Of a stretch of 64,000 nucleotides of DNA, positions 18,334 to 26,476 are shown piece after piece. The translations under genes and the position numbers were made by a program. Below the pieces are notes generated by a model. That model worked only from the letters and a program-made list of their open reading frames with translations. It was not told the origin of the DNA and ran no database searches. Where the stretch lies: NCBI RefSeq assembly GCF_000153825.1, contig NZ_DS022299.1, positions 186,001-250,000 on the forward strand, in the 5' to 3' direction. How positions within the stretch are numbered: the stretch's first letter is position 1; every line of letters begins with the position of its first letter. This DNA is from Synechococcus sp. RS9916 (lineage in GTDB: Bacteria; Cyanobacteriota; Cyanobacteriia; PCC-6307; Cyanobiaceae).

Positions 18334-19585
18334 GGCCACAAGCCACCACAGCTCCATGCAGCACCTGGTCCAGCAGCGGGTGGTTGGCACCGCGTGCTGC
18401 GTTGGGGTGATCGAGTGATGCGGTCCATTGGTGATGGGGATCGAACAGCACCCAGCGGTTGCTACCGATTTGCAGCTGTTCTTCCGGCTGCTGGAGCAGT
18501 CGCGAGGGGCCGAAGCTGAGGGCGTCCCAGAGTTGGGGGATCGACCAGCCCCGTTCCTGAATGAGCCGTTGCCAGAGCGTGGGCAGCACCAGTTGGTGCC
18601 CCACCAGTCCAGTTCGTCGCTGCCCTGGAGGGAGAAGGCAGTCTTCGCGGTCGAGGGGGACGGCGTGCACGCTTACGGCCGTGATCACATCGTTTTCCAG
18701 CGCTTCGATTAGAGCAATGCGATCGTTCGGGCCTCCAAGAGAAGGCCTCACGCACCATCCCTGGGCCGTGGGGCTGAGCTGGTTGCGGTCCGTCACCAGG
18801 TGCCACCAGTGCACGCTGGCCTGGGGACGGACAGTCGCCTCATGCAGAAGGGCCACCCCTTCGGCTGTGGACAGATTCATCGCCACCAACCGTGGCTTGG
18901 GGAACAAACGCTGGAGTTCGAGCAGTTGCCCCAGCGGCAGGGTCTCGCTGGCGACGGGATCCATCGGCCATCCGGCCCGCAGGGTCTCGACCCCTTCGCG
19001 CACCATGCCGCCGCCTTGGATCTGGGGATCCCGCGGGGCCACCAGCACGGGTGCAGTCCCCATCTCGTTGAGCAACAGGCTGCGTTGCAGCAGGCCTGCT
19101 GCAGGCATGGCATCGCCGTCGCAGAAGCCGACGGCCCCTTGCTCCAGCAGATCGCCATGGCAGCTCAGCTGGTCGCCGGCACCATCCAGGGTCAACGCAC
19201 CCCAGAGGTGGATGCGCACGTCGTTGTCGGGGCTGCTGCTGAAGCCATGCAAGCGTTCGACCCTGTCGCGCCAGGCTTTGGCACGTGGCAATAAGGCCAC
19301 CTGGCCGTAGCCAGCCCTTGCTGCGGCATGGCGCAGGCTGACCACATTTTCATGGTGTTCGCAGAACGGTTCCTCCAGCACGGAGTGGGGATCGACCAAA
19401 CAAGGAGCCAGCAGTTGATCGGCCGCGCTCTGCACGGGCACCGCCTGCGTTGCCCCCTGAGAGCGAGCCTCCTCCCCGAGGGCAACCAGCTCGCCGTCGA
19501 TCAGTAGAGCAGCTCCGTTGTGGATGACGTCCTGACCGCTGCCAACCAGGACCCTGACGGGATCGAGCAGAACGGTCAGGGACAT
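18305..19585 (-). CDS. Dihydroorotase-like protein lacking the metal site (pseudo-dihydroorotase)
   Basis: The 426-residue amidohydrolase-fold protein (ATG 19585) aligns by eye with dihydroorotase: an N-terminal beta-sandwich, LLAPCLVDPHSVLEEP at the first metal motif, then MNLSTAEGVALLHEA and SVHAVPLDRED at later motifs. Established active enzymes have DxHxH, HLS and DHAP at these places. Here the second His, the His before LS and the Asp are replaced, so zinc binding and catalysis are unlikely. Inactive PyrC homologues in some bacteria scaffold aspartate transcarbamoylase, which is a plausible role. It starts 4 bases after the upstream phosphatase gene and overlaps lepB at its 3' end. Confidence 0.8.
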   Translation of the reverse strand: MSLTVLLDPVRVLVGSGQDVIHNGAALLIDGELVALGEEARSQGATQAVPVQSAADQLLAPCLVDPHSVLEEPFCEHHENVVSLRHAAARAGYGQVALLPRAKAWRDRVERLHGFSSSPDNDVRIHLWGALTLDGAGDQLSCHGDLLEQGAVGFCDGDAMPAAGLLQRSLLLNEMGTAPVLVAPRDPQIQGGGMVREGVETLRAGWPMDPVASETLPLGQLLELQRLFPKPRLVAMNLSTAEGVALLHEATVRPQASVHWWHLVTDRNQLSPTAQGWCVRPSLGGPNDRIALIEALENDVITAVSVHAVPLDREDCLLPPGQRRTGLVGHQLVLPTLWQRLIQERGWSIPQLWDALSFGPSRLLQQPEEQLQIGSNRWVLFDPHHQWTASLDHPNAARGANHPLLDQVLHGAVVACGLRSPVRPTA

Positions 19586-19589
19586 CAGC

Positions 19590-20921
19590 TCAGAGGGCTC
19601 CAGCAGCGGTGTGATCCAGCACCCCACCCAGATGGGAGGTGAGGTTGAGACAGGTCACTACCGCAGGCTGGCCCGGAACGGTCGGCATGTCGACCACTGT
19701 CACGCCACCGTTGCCCTGCTTCACCGCCCAGATGTCAGCGGGGGTGAGACCCAACAAGTGACAGAGGATCGTTTTGTTGACAGCGTCATGGGCCACCACC
19801 AGGGCTGTTTCCGAGGGATCGAGGCTGTTCGCAATCGTGGTCCAGGTGTTGACCGACCGCTGCCACACGTCCTGGATGGTCTCCCCTTCCGGCATCTGAA
19901 CCGTTTCAGGCGTGCGCTTCCACTCCTCCAGCAGGTCACCCCATTCGGCTTTGATTTCCTCCTCAAGCTTCCCTTCCCAGAGGCCATGGCCGATCTCCAC
20001 CAGGCCCCGCGTCACCGTCATGGGCACACCAGGGTGGGAGCGCAGGATGCCTTCCGCGGTCTGGCGGGGGCGCGACATGGAGCTGCTGTAGGCCCGCTGC
20101 AATGAAACGCCTTCGAGGAATCCTCGGGCGGCTTCCGCCTGGGCATGGCCGTTTTCATTGAGGGGGATGTCGATCTGACCCTGGAAGCGGCCCTGGCGAT
20201 TCCAGTTGGTTTCCCCGTGGCGCACCAGCACCAGTCGTGCACCCTGACCTTTCTTGGGCAGGGACTGCCCAAGATGCGCGGTGTTGTTCAGACACTCGAT
20301 CTGCACCTGCCGGCCACCGCCGCTCTTGGGGCTCAGGTTGAACACCGACAGGGAAGCGTTATCGATTTGCAGCCGGCGGAAGCCTTGTTCGGGCTCACCC
20401 AGCAGCACCAGCATCATGCAGCGGAGGATGGCGTTGTGGCCGACCACCAACACCGTGTCATTGCTGTCGATGCTGTGGCGCTCCAGTAGGCGGCTCAGAA
20501 AATCCCTCGCCTGCGCCATCAGCTCTGGCAGCGGTCGATAGCGACTGCCGTCCTTCCGGGTCAGTTCCAGCTCTTCCGGACATTGCTTCCAGGTCTTGAA
20601 GCCATCGGGGTCCTGGGCCGCGCGCTCATCGGCGCTCATGCCGCTCCAGGGTTCCAGATCAATTTCCAGCAGACCGTCGTCCATCACGGGATTCAGCACT
20701 CCACCCCAGGCCTGCAACAGGCCCTCACACGTGGAGGCGGCCCGGCGCAGTGGTGAGCTGTAGGCGGCTGTGATTGACACATCCTTCAGTGCCGAGCCGG
20801 TGCGGCGAGCCTGCTCCTGGCCTTCCGGGGTGAGGACGGAAAGGTCATCCCTCCCCTGGATACGGCGCTCCACGTTGAAGCTGCTCAGGCCGTGGCGCAC
20901 CAGGAGGAGACGGAGAGACAA
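19590..20921 (-). CDS. Tandem two-domain histidine phosphatase (phosphoglycerate-mutase-like)
   Basis: 443 residues with two complete histidine-phosphatase domains. The N-terminal domain has LLVRHGLSSFN, SSPLRRA, LLEIDLEPWSG and VLVVGHNAILR. The C-terminal domain (from about residue 228) has LVLVRHGETNWN, SSMSRPRQTAE, LVEIGHGLWEG and ALVVAHDAVNK. Both thus retain the phosphorylated His, both Arg, the acid Glu and the second His. Such proteins are variously annotated as phosphoglycerate mutase, phosphoserine phosphatase or alpha-ribazole phosphatase; the substrate is open. It is cotranscribed with the pseudo-dihydroorotase 4 bases downstream. Confidence 0.88.
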   Translation of the reverse strand: MSLRLLLVRHGLSSFNVERRIQGRDDLSVLTPEGQEQARRTGSALKDVSITAAYSSPLRRAASTCEGLLQAWGGVLNPVMDDGLLEIDLEPWSGMSADERAAQDPDGFKTWKQCPEELELTRKDGSRYRPLPELMAQARDFLSRLLERHSIDSNDTVLVVGHNAILRCMMLVLLGEPEQGFRRLQIDNASLSVFNLSPKSGGGRQVQIECLNNTAHLGQSLPKKGQGARLVLVRHGETNWNRQGRFQGQIDIPLNENGHAQAEAARGFLEGVSLQRAYSSSMSRPRQTAEGILRSHPGVPMTVTRGLVEIGHGLWEGKLEEEIKAEWGDLLEEWKRTPETVQMPEGETIQDVWQRSVNTWTTIANSLDPSETALVVAHDAVNKTILCHLLGLTPADIWAVKQGNGGVTVVDMPTVPGQPAVVTCLNLTSHLGGVLDHTAAGAL

Positions 20922-20989
20922 CGGTTGTGAGGTCGAGGCGGGGCCATCGTATTGGGGGGTGAGAATCGGTTCATCTCGCTCTGGATCTG

Positions 20990-22369
20990 TTGACGTCCAC
21001 GCCGACTGGTCGCCGGTTGTCTTCCAAAGGACTGCTGGCCCTGATCTCCCTGGTTCTGGCGATGAGCGTGTGGGTGCTTGGCCTTCGAGACAGCCTCAGC
21101 CGTGACTCCGTGGCACCGGCGCTGTCTCTACAGCAACAGGAGAAAGCACTGCTGGCCGAGCCGGCTCTGCCGGAGCCGCTCAAGCCCCTGCTGGTGGGTG
21201 CTGATCCGTCTGCGCAGCTGCTGGATGCCCTGTTGGAAGTGCCCCTGGATCGGCTGGATGACCGTCAGCGTTTGCTGCTCGCGTCTCTGACCGGCGATGC
21301 GGTCCAGCGTCAGCAGGCCCTTGCCCTGCCAATCCAGAGCTCTGATCTTCAGGATTTGCAGCAGGCCTTGATTCGGCATCAGGCAGATGCGTCCCTGTCT
21401 GAGGCCAATGCCGCCCTGCTGAAGGCTCCACAGTTCGACCCCCTGCTTCGAACGCTGGGGTGTCGTGGGTTGGGTGGCACGGCTGCGCAGTGCATTGATC
21501 CTCGCGCAGCTGAGGTGGCGGCTCTGGCGAGTCGTCGATTGCTCCTGGCGGAACTGCTTCCGATCTCTGCGTTGCTCCTTGGTGCGCTGCTGTTGCTCAG
21601 GCACCTTTGGTTGCGGGTTCGCGGACGCATTCCCAGTTGGCCTCCCTTGGTCGGTCCTCTGCTGACGCCTGCCGATATGGCGATTCTCGTGGCCGGGGGC
21701 TTTGTGTTGCTCGGTGAGGTGCTGTTGCCGGTGTTGGTCAGTCCGCTGATCATGGTGATTTCACAGGGCCTATCGGGTGGCCTCGGCCAAGCGGTGGTGG
21801 TGCTGGTGGGATACGTCAGCCTGGCGATCCCGCCCCTGGCAATCCTCAAGCTGCAGCTGCAAGGGTTGGGTGATGAGGAGGTCCCTGCAGGTGGCTGGTT
21901 GCAATGGCGCCCCTCGCCGGTGTTCCCCGCCCTGCTTCAGGGCGCGAGGGGCTGGTTGATGGTGATGCCGCCGGTGGTGTTCACCGGGTGGTTGATGGGC
22001 AAGCTGCTCGGCGATCAAGGCGGCAGCAACCCTCTGCTGGAAATGGTGCTGCGCAGCGACAACCCTCTCGCGCTTCTGCTGCTGGCCCTCACCGCCGTGG
22101 TGCTGGCACCGCTGTTTGAGGAGCTGGTCTTCCGGGGGGTGATGTTGCCTGTGCTGGCGCGATGGCTCGGCCGTGGCTGGGGGGTTGTTCTCAGTGGTTT
22201 GGTGTTCGCCGTCGCCCACCTGAGCATTGGGGAGCTACCGCCCCTGCTGGTGCTGGGGATCGGTCTGGCCATGCTGCGTTTGAGCAGTGGCCGACTGCTG
22301 CCCTGTGTGGTGATGCATGCCTGTTGGAACGGCGCCACGTTCATCAACCTGATCCTGCTGGGCTCTTGA
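20990..22369 (+). CDS. CPBP-family intramembrane glutamic protease
   Basis: A polytopic membrane protein of 459 residues with a TTG start. The N-terminal third is a single membrane anchor (LLALISLVLAMSVWVLGL) followed by a soluble domain outside the membrane (about residues 35-180). The C-terminal half has multiple transmembrane helices and the CAAX-protease/bacteriocin-processing (CPBP) motifs: FEELVFRGVMLPVL, FAVAHLSIGELPPLLVLGIGLAML and VMHACWNGATFINL. These supply the Glu-Glu, His and Asn expected at the active site. The substrate is unknown. It diverges from the tandem phosphatase gene; an unknown gene and ftsI follow on the same strand. Confidence 0.88.
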   Translation: MTSTPTGRRLSSKGLLALISLVLAMSVWVLGLRDSLSRDSVAPALSLQQQEKALLAEPALPEPLKPLLVGADPSAQLLDALLEVPLDRLDDRQRLLLASLTGDAVQRQQALALPIQSSDLQDLQQALIRHQADASLSEANAALLKAPQFDPLLRTLGCRGLGGTAAQCIDPRAAEVAALASRRLLLAELLPISALLLGALLLLRHLWLRVRGRIPSWPPLVGPLLTPADMAILVAGGFVLLGEVLLPVLVSPLIMVISQGLSGGLGQAVVVLVGYVSLAIPPLAILKLQLQGLGDEEVPAGGWLQWRPSPVFPALLQGARGWLMVMPPVVFTGWLMGKLLGDQGGSNPLLEMVLRSDNPLALLLLALTAVVLAPLFEELVFRGVMLPVLARWLGRGWGVVLSGLVFAVAHLSIGELPPLLVLGIGLAMLRLSSGRLLPCVVMHACWNGATFINLILLGS

Positions 22370-22454
22370 TCCGTCAATCCCTTCCCAGCAGAGGGTTTGC
22401 GGGCTTGCGGGAGGCCTTTGTGGGTGGTTCACTGACCCCAATGACTTCTATGTC

Positions 22455-22910
22455 GTGAGCGCCCTTCCCCAGCCACGCATCGTCCCGGCCGAGCGCGCCT
22501 CGACCTCTGGCGCTTTTGAGCTGATTCAGGGGTCGATGTCGGCCCAGAAAGTGGCGCGCCAGTCACCTCTTCTGGCTGGTCTGCATCGGGTTGCCGATGG
22601 GTCACTCTGCGGGGTTGTGTTGGCCGTGGTGGCCCTTTCTGGGCTCACGCTTCACTGGCAGCACCGCTGGACCGTGGCCTTCCGGCAGCTGGAGGACACC
22701 CGCAACCTCTCCCATCGCCTCACTGAATCCACGGCGAATCTCGAACGTCACTTGCTGGAGAAAGCCAGTCACCCCGGCACGCTGGTGCCCACGAAAGTGT
22801 CCAACCTGGTTTATCTCGATCGCCCGCAGGTGGAATCCACTGTTTCGGAAGCTGATCATCTGGCCATGATTCAGTCCTGGATGGATCAGCCGATCCAGCA
22901 GGGGTACTGA
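22455..22910 (+). CDS. Bitopic membrane protein, FtsL-like candidate
   Basis: 151 residues, GTG start. The topology is a roughly 45-residue cytoplasmic N-terminus, one transmembrane helix (SLCGVVLAVVALSGLTLHW), and a periplasmic helical region (FRQLEDTRNLSHRLTESTANLERHLLE) suited to a coiled coil. This size and layout, and its position 4 bases upstream of ftsI, match the divisome protein FtsL, which is very divergent in sequence. The identification is by topology and context only. The gene pair is evidently an operon. Confidence 0.7.
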   Translation: MSALPQPRIVPAERASTSGAFELIQGSMSAQKVARQSPLLAGLHRVADGSLCGVVLAVVALSGLTLHWQHRWTVAFRQLEDTRNLSHRLTESTANLERHLLEKASHPGTLVPTKVSNLVYLDRPQVESTVSEADHLAMIQSWMDQPIQQGY

Positions 22911-22914
22911 AGCC

Positions 22915-24741
22915 ATGGGGGACTCCCAGGATGAGGGCCGTCGCCGGCGACGTCGTTCGCGCCAGCGCGTGATCGCCCTGGAGACGGTTCCGGCATCACG
23001 GATGCGTTGGGTGTTTGCTCTGCTCTGCCTGGGCCTTGTGGGGCTCATGGGGCGGATGGCCTGGCTTCAGGTGTTCCAGGCATCCACGCTGGAGGCACGG
23101 GCCCGCAGTTTTCAGACTCAGCAGACGGATCCGCTCGGGACGCGGCGCCCCATCGTCGATCGGGCAGGACGGTTGGTGGCCCTCGATGAAGAGCGCTTTC
23201 GCCTCTGGGCCCATCCCAACAACTTCCGTTTCCCCGGAGACGAGCCCACCCTGGTGCGTCCGCCCCTGGATATCGCCCGCCGTCTTTCTGGTCTGCTGGC
23301 CGTTCCGATGGCAGAGCTGGTGCAGCGTATGGGCGATCGCCCCTCGGGGATCCGCCTTGCCGAAGGCATTGATCCGGAGACGGCGGCAGAGATTCGCCGT
23401 TTGGCGATCAGTGGTGTTGACCTTGAGCCCTATCCCTACCGCGTGTATCCCCAGGGGGATCTGTTCGCGAACGTGGTTGGCTTCCTGAATCTGGAGCGGG
23501 TCCCTCAGGCCGGTCTGGAGCAAAGCCGCGATCGCGATCTTCAGCGGCATGAGCAGGCCCGGAGCCTGCGGCGCGGTGCCGATGGAACCCCTTTGCCCGA
23601 CAACCTGGCCCCCGGCACCTTTTTCGGCGATGACCTGCGTCTGCAGCTCACCCTGGATGCCCGTCTTCAGGAGCTGGCTGCCAAGGCCCTGGCTGCGCAG
23701 GTGAAGGAGTGGAAGGCCAAGAAGGGAGTGGCCATCGTGATGGATGTGCGCAATGGCGAATTGCTGGCCCTCGCCTCGACGCCCACTTACGACCCCAACC
23801 GCTACTGGAAGTTCCCTGCGGCTCGTTTCCGCGAGTGGTCTGTGCAGGATCTTTATGAACCTGGGTCCACCTTCAAACCGATCAACCTGGCCATCGCTCT
23901 CCAGGAGGGTGTGATTCAGGCGAATGGCAAGGTCAATGACATCGGCCAGCTGCAGATCGGTGGTTGGCCGATCAACAACCACGACCGTCAAGCCAACGGT
24001 GTGATCGACTTCCCCACCGTGCTGCAGGTGTCGAGCAATGTCGGCATGGTTCAGGCGATGCGCAATCTCCGGTCGTCGCTCTATTGGGATTGGCTCGCGA
24101 AGCTCGGGATTGAAGCGCGACCGGATACCGATCTTCCCGGTGCCATTGGTGGGCAGCTCAAGACGAAGGAACAGTTCACCACCCAACCGATTGAGCCAGC
24201 GACCGCGTCCTTCGGCCAGGGCTTCAATTTGACCCCTCTCAAGTTGGCTCAGTTGCATGCCTTGCTTGCCAACGGAGGGCGTCTGATCAGTCCTCACATC
24301 ACCCGTGGTCTGCGCTCCGGTGATGGGTTGGCGCGGGTTGATCGCGCCAAGGGGTTGCCATTGATGCGCCCTGATGTCACCCGCACGGTGTTGGCCTGGA
24401 TGGAGTCGGTGGTGCAGAAGGGCAGCGGCAAAGGGGCTTTCACCCCTGGCTATCGGATCGGTGGCAAGACCGGTACGGCCCAGAAAGCACAAAACGGCAT
24501 CTACGTGCCGGGCGCCAAGATCTGCAGCTTCGTGGCCACATTGCCGATCGAAGATCCGCGTTATGTGGTGCTCGTGGTGGTGGATGAGCCCCAGGGGGAG
24601 AACGCCTACGGATCCACCGTGGCGGTGCCGGTGGCCAAACAGATCATCGATGGCTTGTTGGTGATCGAAAAGATCCCCCCCACCGGTGCCCATACAGCCC
24701 TTGAACCCGCATTGGAGCCGGCGGTGAAACCAGCTGGTTAG
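22915..24741 (+). CDS. ftsI: Septal peptidoglycan transpeptidase FtsI (class B penicillin-binding protein)
   Basis: 608 residues from ATG 22915. A very basic N-terminus ([14 protein letters not shown] type) precedes a single membrane anchor ([23 protein letters not shown]). The PBP dimerisation domain ([21 protein letters not shown]) comes next, then the transpeptidase domain with the active-site SxxK ([15 protein letters not shown], near residue 320), SxN ([13 protein letters not shown]) and KTG ([13 protein letters not shown]). Length and motif spacing are normal for FtsI/PBP3, which crosslinks septal peptidoglycan. It lies immediately downstream of the FtsL-like gene. Transaldolase follows after 62 bases. 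Confidence 0.95.
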   Translation: MGDSQDEGRRRRRRSRQRVIALETVPASRMRWVFALLCLGLVGLMGRMAWLQVFQASTLEARARSFQTQQTDPLGTRRPIVDRAGRLVALDEERFRLWAHPNNFRFPGDEPTLVRPPLDIARRLSGLLAVPMAELVQRMGDRPSGIRLAEGIDPETAAEIRRLAISGVDLEPYPYRVYPQGDLFANVVGFLNLERVPQAGLEQSRDRDLQRHEQARSLRRGADGTPLPDNLAPGTFFGDDLRLQLTLDARLQELAAKALAAQVKEWKAKKGVAIVMDVRNGELLALASTPTYDPNRYWKFPAARFREWSVQDLYEPGSTFKPINLAIALQEGVIQANGKVNDIGQLQIGGWPINNHDRQANGVIDFPTVLQVSSNVGMVQAMRNLRSSLYWDWLAKLGIEARPDTDLPGAIGGQLKTKEQFTTQPIEPATASFGQGFNLTPLKLAQLHALLANGGRLISPHITRGLRSGDGLARVDRAKGLPLMRPDVTRTVLAWMESVVQKGSGKGAFTPGYRIGGKTGTAQKAQNGIYVPGAKICSFVATLPIEDPRYVVLVVVDEPQGENAYGSTVAVPVAKQIIDGLLVIEKIPPTGAHTALEPALEPAVKPAG

Positions 24742-24803
24742 CGGGGGGATGCCAGTTCGTGAGGGCTGGCTACGTTACGGGCCTAGAGCCTTCCTGTGCA
24801 TCC

Positions 24804-25976
24804 ATGGCTTCTCTTCTTGAACAGCTGTCCGCCATGACCGTGGTCGTGGCCGACACCGGTGACCTTGAGGCCATCCGTCGGTTCACCCCTCGGGACGCCA
24901 CCACCAATCCCTCTCTGATCCTGGCGGCTGCACAGATTCCCGCTTATCAGAATCTGATCGATGAGGCGCTGCGTTCGTCGCGCAAGCTGATCGGCGAGAA
25001 CGCCCCCGTCGAAGACGTGGTGCATGAAGCGCTCGACGAGATCAGTGTGATCTTCGGCAAAGAAATCCTCAAGATCGTGCCCGGCCGCGTGTCCACGGAG
25101 GTGGATGCGCGTCTCAGCTTTGACACCGAGGCCACCATCGCCAAGGGCCGCAAACTGATTCGTCTCTACAACGATGCTGGCATCAGCAACGATCGTGTGC
25201 TGATCAAGATCGCCTCCACCTGGGAAGGCATCAAGGCGGCTGAGGTGCTGGAGAAAGAGGGCATTCACTGCAACCTCACCCTGCTGTTCGGCTTCGGTCA
25301 GGCCGTGGCCTGCGCTGAAGCAGGGGTCACCCTGATCTCCCCCTTTGTCGGTCGCATCCTGGATTGGTACAAGGCCGAAACCGGTCGGGACATGTACCCC
25401 GGTCCAGAAGACCCCGGCGTGCTCTCGGTCACCCGCATCTTCAACTACTTCAAGACCTACGGCTACAAGACCGAGGTGATGGGAGCCAGCTTCCGCAACA
25501 CCGATGAAATTGTTGAGCTGGCCGGCTGTGATCTGCTCACCATCTCACCCAAGCTGCTGGATCAGTTGCGCGGCATGGATGCACCCCTGACCCGCAAATT
25601 GGATGGTGCCAATCCCAGCAGCAGCGAGGCTCAGATCCATGTGGATCGCTCCCGTTTCGATGCTCTGATGGCTGATGACCGCATGGCCACCGACAAGCTC
25701 GGCGAAGGCATCAAGGGCTTCAGCAAGGCGATCGAAACCCTGGAGGCCCAGTTGGCCCACCGCCTGGCAGAACTGGAGGGCGGCGCAGCCTTCCGGCATG
25801 CCGTGCAGGAGATCTTCCTGCTCAACGACATGAACGGCGACGGCTGCATCACCCGTGATGAATGGATGGGCAGCGATGCCGTGTTTGATGCACTTGATCT
25901 CGACCATGACGGCCGTCTCACCCCCGAGGATGTGCGCAAAGGATTCGGTGCCGCGTTGACGCTGACGACGGCCTGA
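24804..25976 (+). CDS. tal: Transaldolase with C-terminal EF-hand pair
   Basis: Pentose phosphate pathway enzyme moving a three-carbon unit between sugar phosphates. From ATG 24804 the product is 390 residues. The TalB-type core has [16 protein letters not shown], the Schiff-base Lys in [20 protein letters not shown], and [34 protein letters not shown]. The core ends near residue 320. The last 60 residues add two EF-hand-like loops, [12 protein letters not shown] (near 342) and [12 protein letters not shown] (near 366), which have the Asp/Asn spacing for calcium. A strong terminator follows, so the unit ends here. Calcium binding is an inference from the motif. Confidence 0.95.
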   Translation: MASLLEQLSAMTVVVADTGDLEAIRRFTPRDATTNPSLILAAAQIPAYQNLIDEALRSSRKLIGENAPVEDVVHEALDEISVIFGKEILKIVPGRVSTEVDARLSFDTEATIAKGRKLIRLYNDAGISNDRVLIKIASTWEGIKAAEVLEKEGIHCNLTLLFGFGQAVACAEAGVTLISPFVGRILDWYKAETGRDMYPGPEDPGVLSVTRIFNYFKTYGYKTEVMGASFRNTDEIVELAGCDLLTISPKLLDQLRGMDAPLTRKLDGANPSSSEAQIHVDRSRFDALMADDRMATDKLGEGIKGFSKAIETLEAQLAHRLAELEGGAAFRHAVQEIFLLNDMNGDGCITRDEWMGSDAVFDALDLDHDGRLTPEDVRKGFGAALTLTTA

Positions 25977-26019
25977 TTTCCCTGGTCATGGACTGCATCA
26001 CGCTTGGTGGTGATGCACA

Positions 26020-26048
26020 GGCTCCCTTGCACGTTGGGAGCCTTTTTT
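26020..26048 (+). terminator. Rho-independent terminator after tal
   Basis: A perfect 7-bp stem GGCTCCC / GGGAGCC with a 9-base loop is followed by six T. It lies 44 bases past the transaldolase stop. Confidence 0.88.
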
Positions 26049-26081
26049 CGTTTAAATGCGGAGACTCGCGGGGCAGAGAGA

Positions 26082-26468
26082 TTGAACGCACTCGACACCA
26101 TGCGGGCACTTGCGGCCAAACGCGAAGTTCATGTCGCCGAAGCCGGGGAAGTGATCTTTGCTGCTGGTGAAGCAGGTGCGTCGATGTTTGGCCTGCTTGA
26201 AGGTCGTGTGCGTTTGGTCTGGACGACCGAGAACGGTCAGGAAGGGTATGAGCTGATCTCTGCGGGTGATGTGTTTGGTGCAGGAGCGCTGGTGACACCT
26301 GACCACCGCCGTTTGAGCACAGCAACAGCGGAAACGGCTTGTCGGCTGATTGAGATGAATCGGGAGAAGTTCCTGTTTGCCGTTCAGGAATCGCCCATGT
26401 TCGCGATCGAACTGCTGGCGTCGGTGGATGAACGCCTGCGTGACCTGAAGATGCACGACAGCACCTGA
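26082..26468 (+). CDS. Cyclic-nucleotide-binding-domain protein (Crp-like sensor without HTH)
   Basis: About 128 residues. The core (VHVAEAGEVIFAAGEAGASMFGLLEGRVRLVWTT ... YELISAGDVFGAGALVTPDHRRLSTATAE) is the beta-roll of the Crp/Fnr cyclic-nucleotide-binding family. The phosphate-binding cassette normally has an R-(S/T)-A element; here the matching RRLSTATAET is present in altered form. No DNA-binding helix-turn-helix follows, so it is either a stand-alone sensor or a partner protein. The start is uncertain: TTG 26082 has an AGAG just upstream, ATG 26100 is the alternative. It starts right after the tal terminator and probably shares a transcript with the photolyase gene 8 bases on. Confidence 0.72.
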   Translation: MNALDTMRALAAKREVHVAEAGEVIFAAGEAGASMFGLLEGRVRLVWTTENGQEGYELISAGDVFGAGALVTPDHRRLSTATAETACRLIEMNREKFLFAVQESPMFAIELLASVDERLRDLKMHDST

Positions 26469-26476
26469 CTTGGGGT

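Noticed and set aside
22996-24693. 565-residue open frame opposite ftsI
   Set aside because: Mirror of ftsI codon bias; no motifs, no plausible start context.
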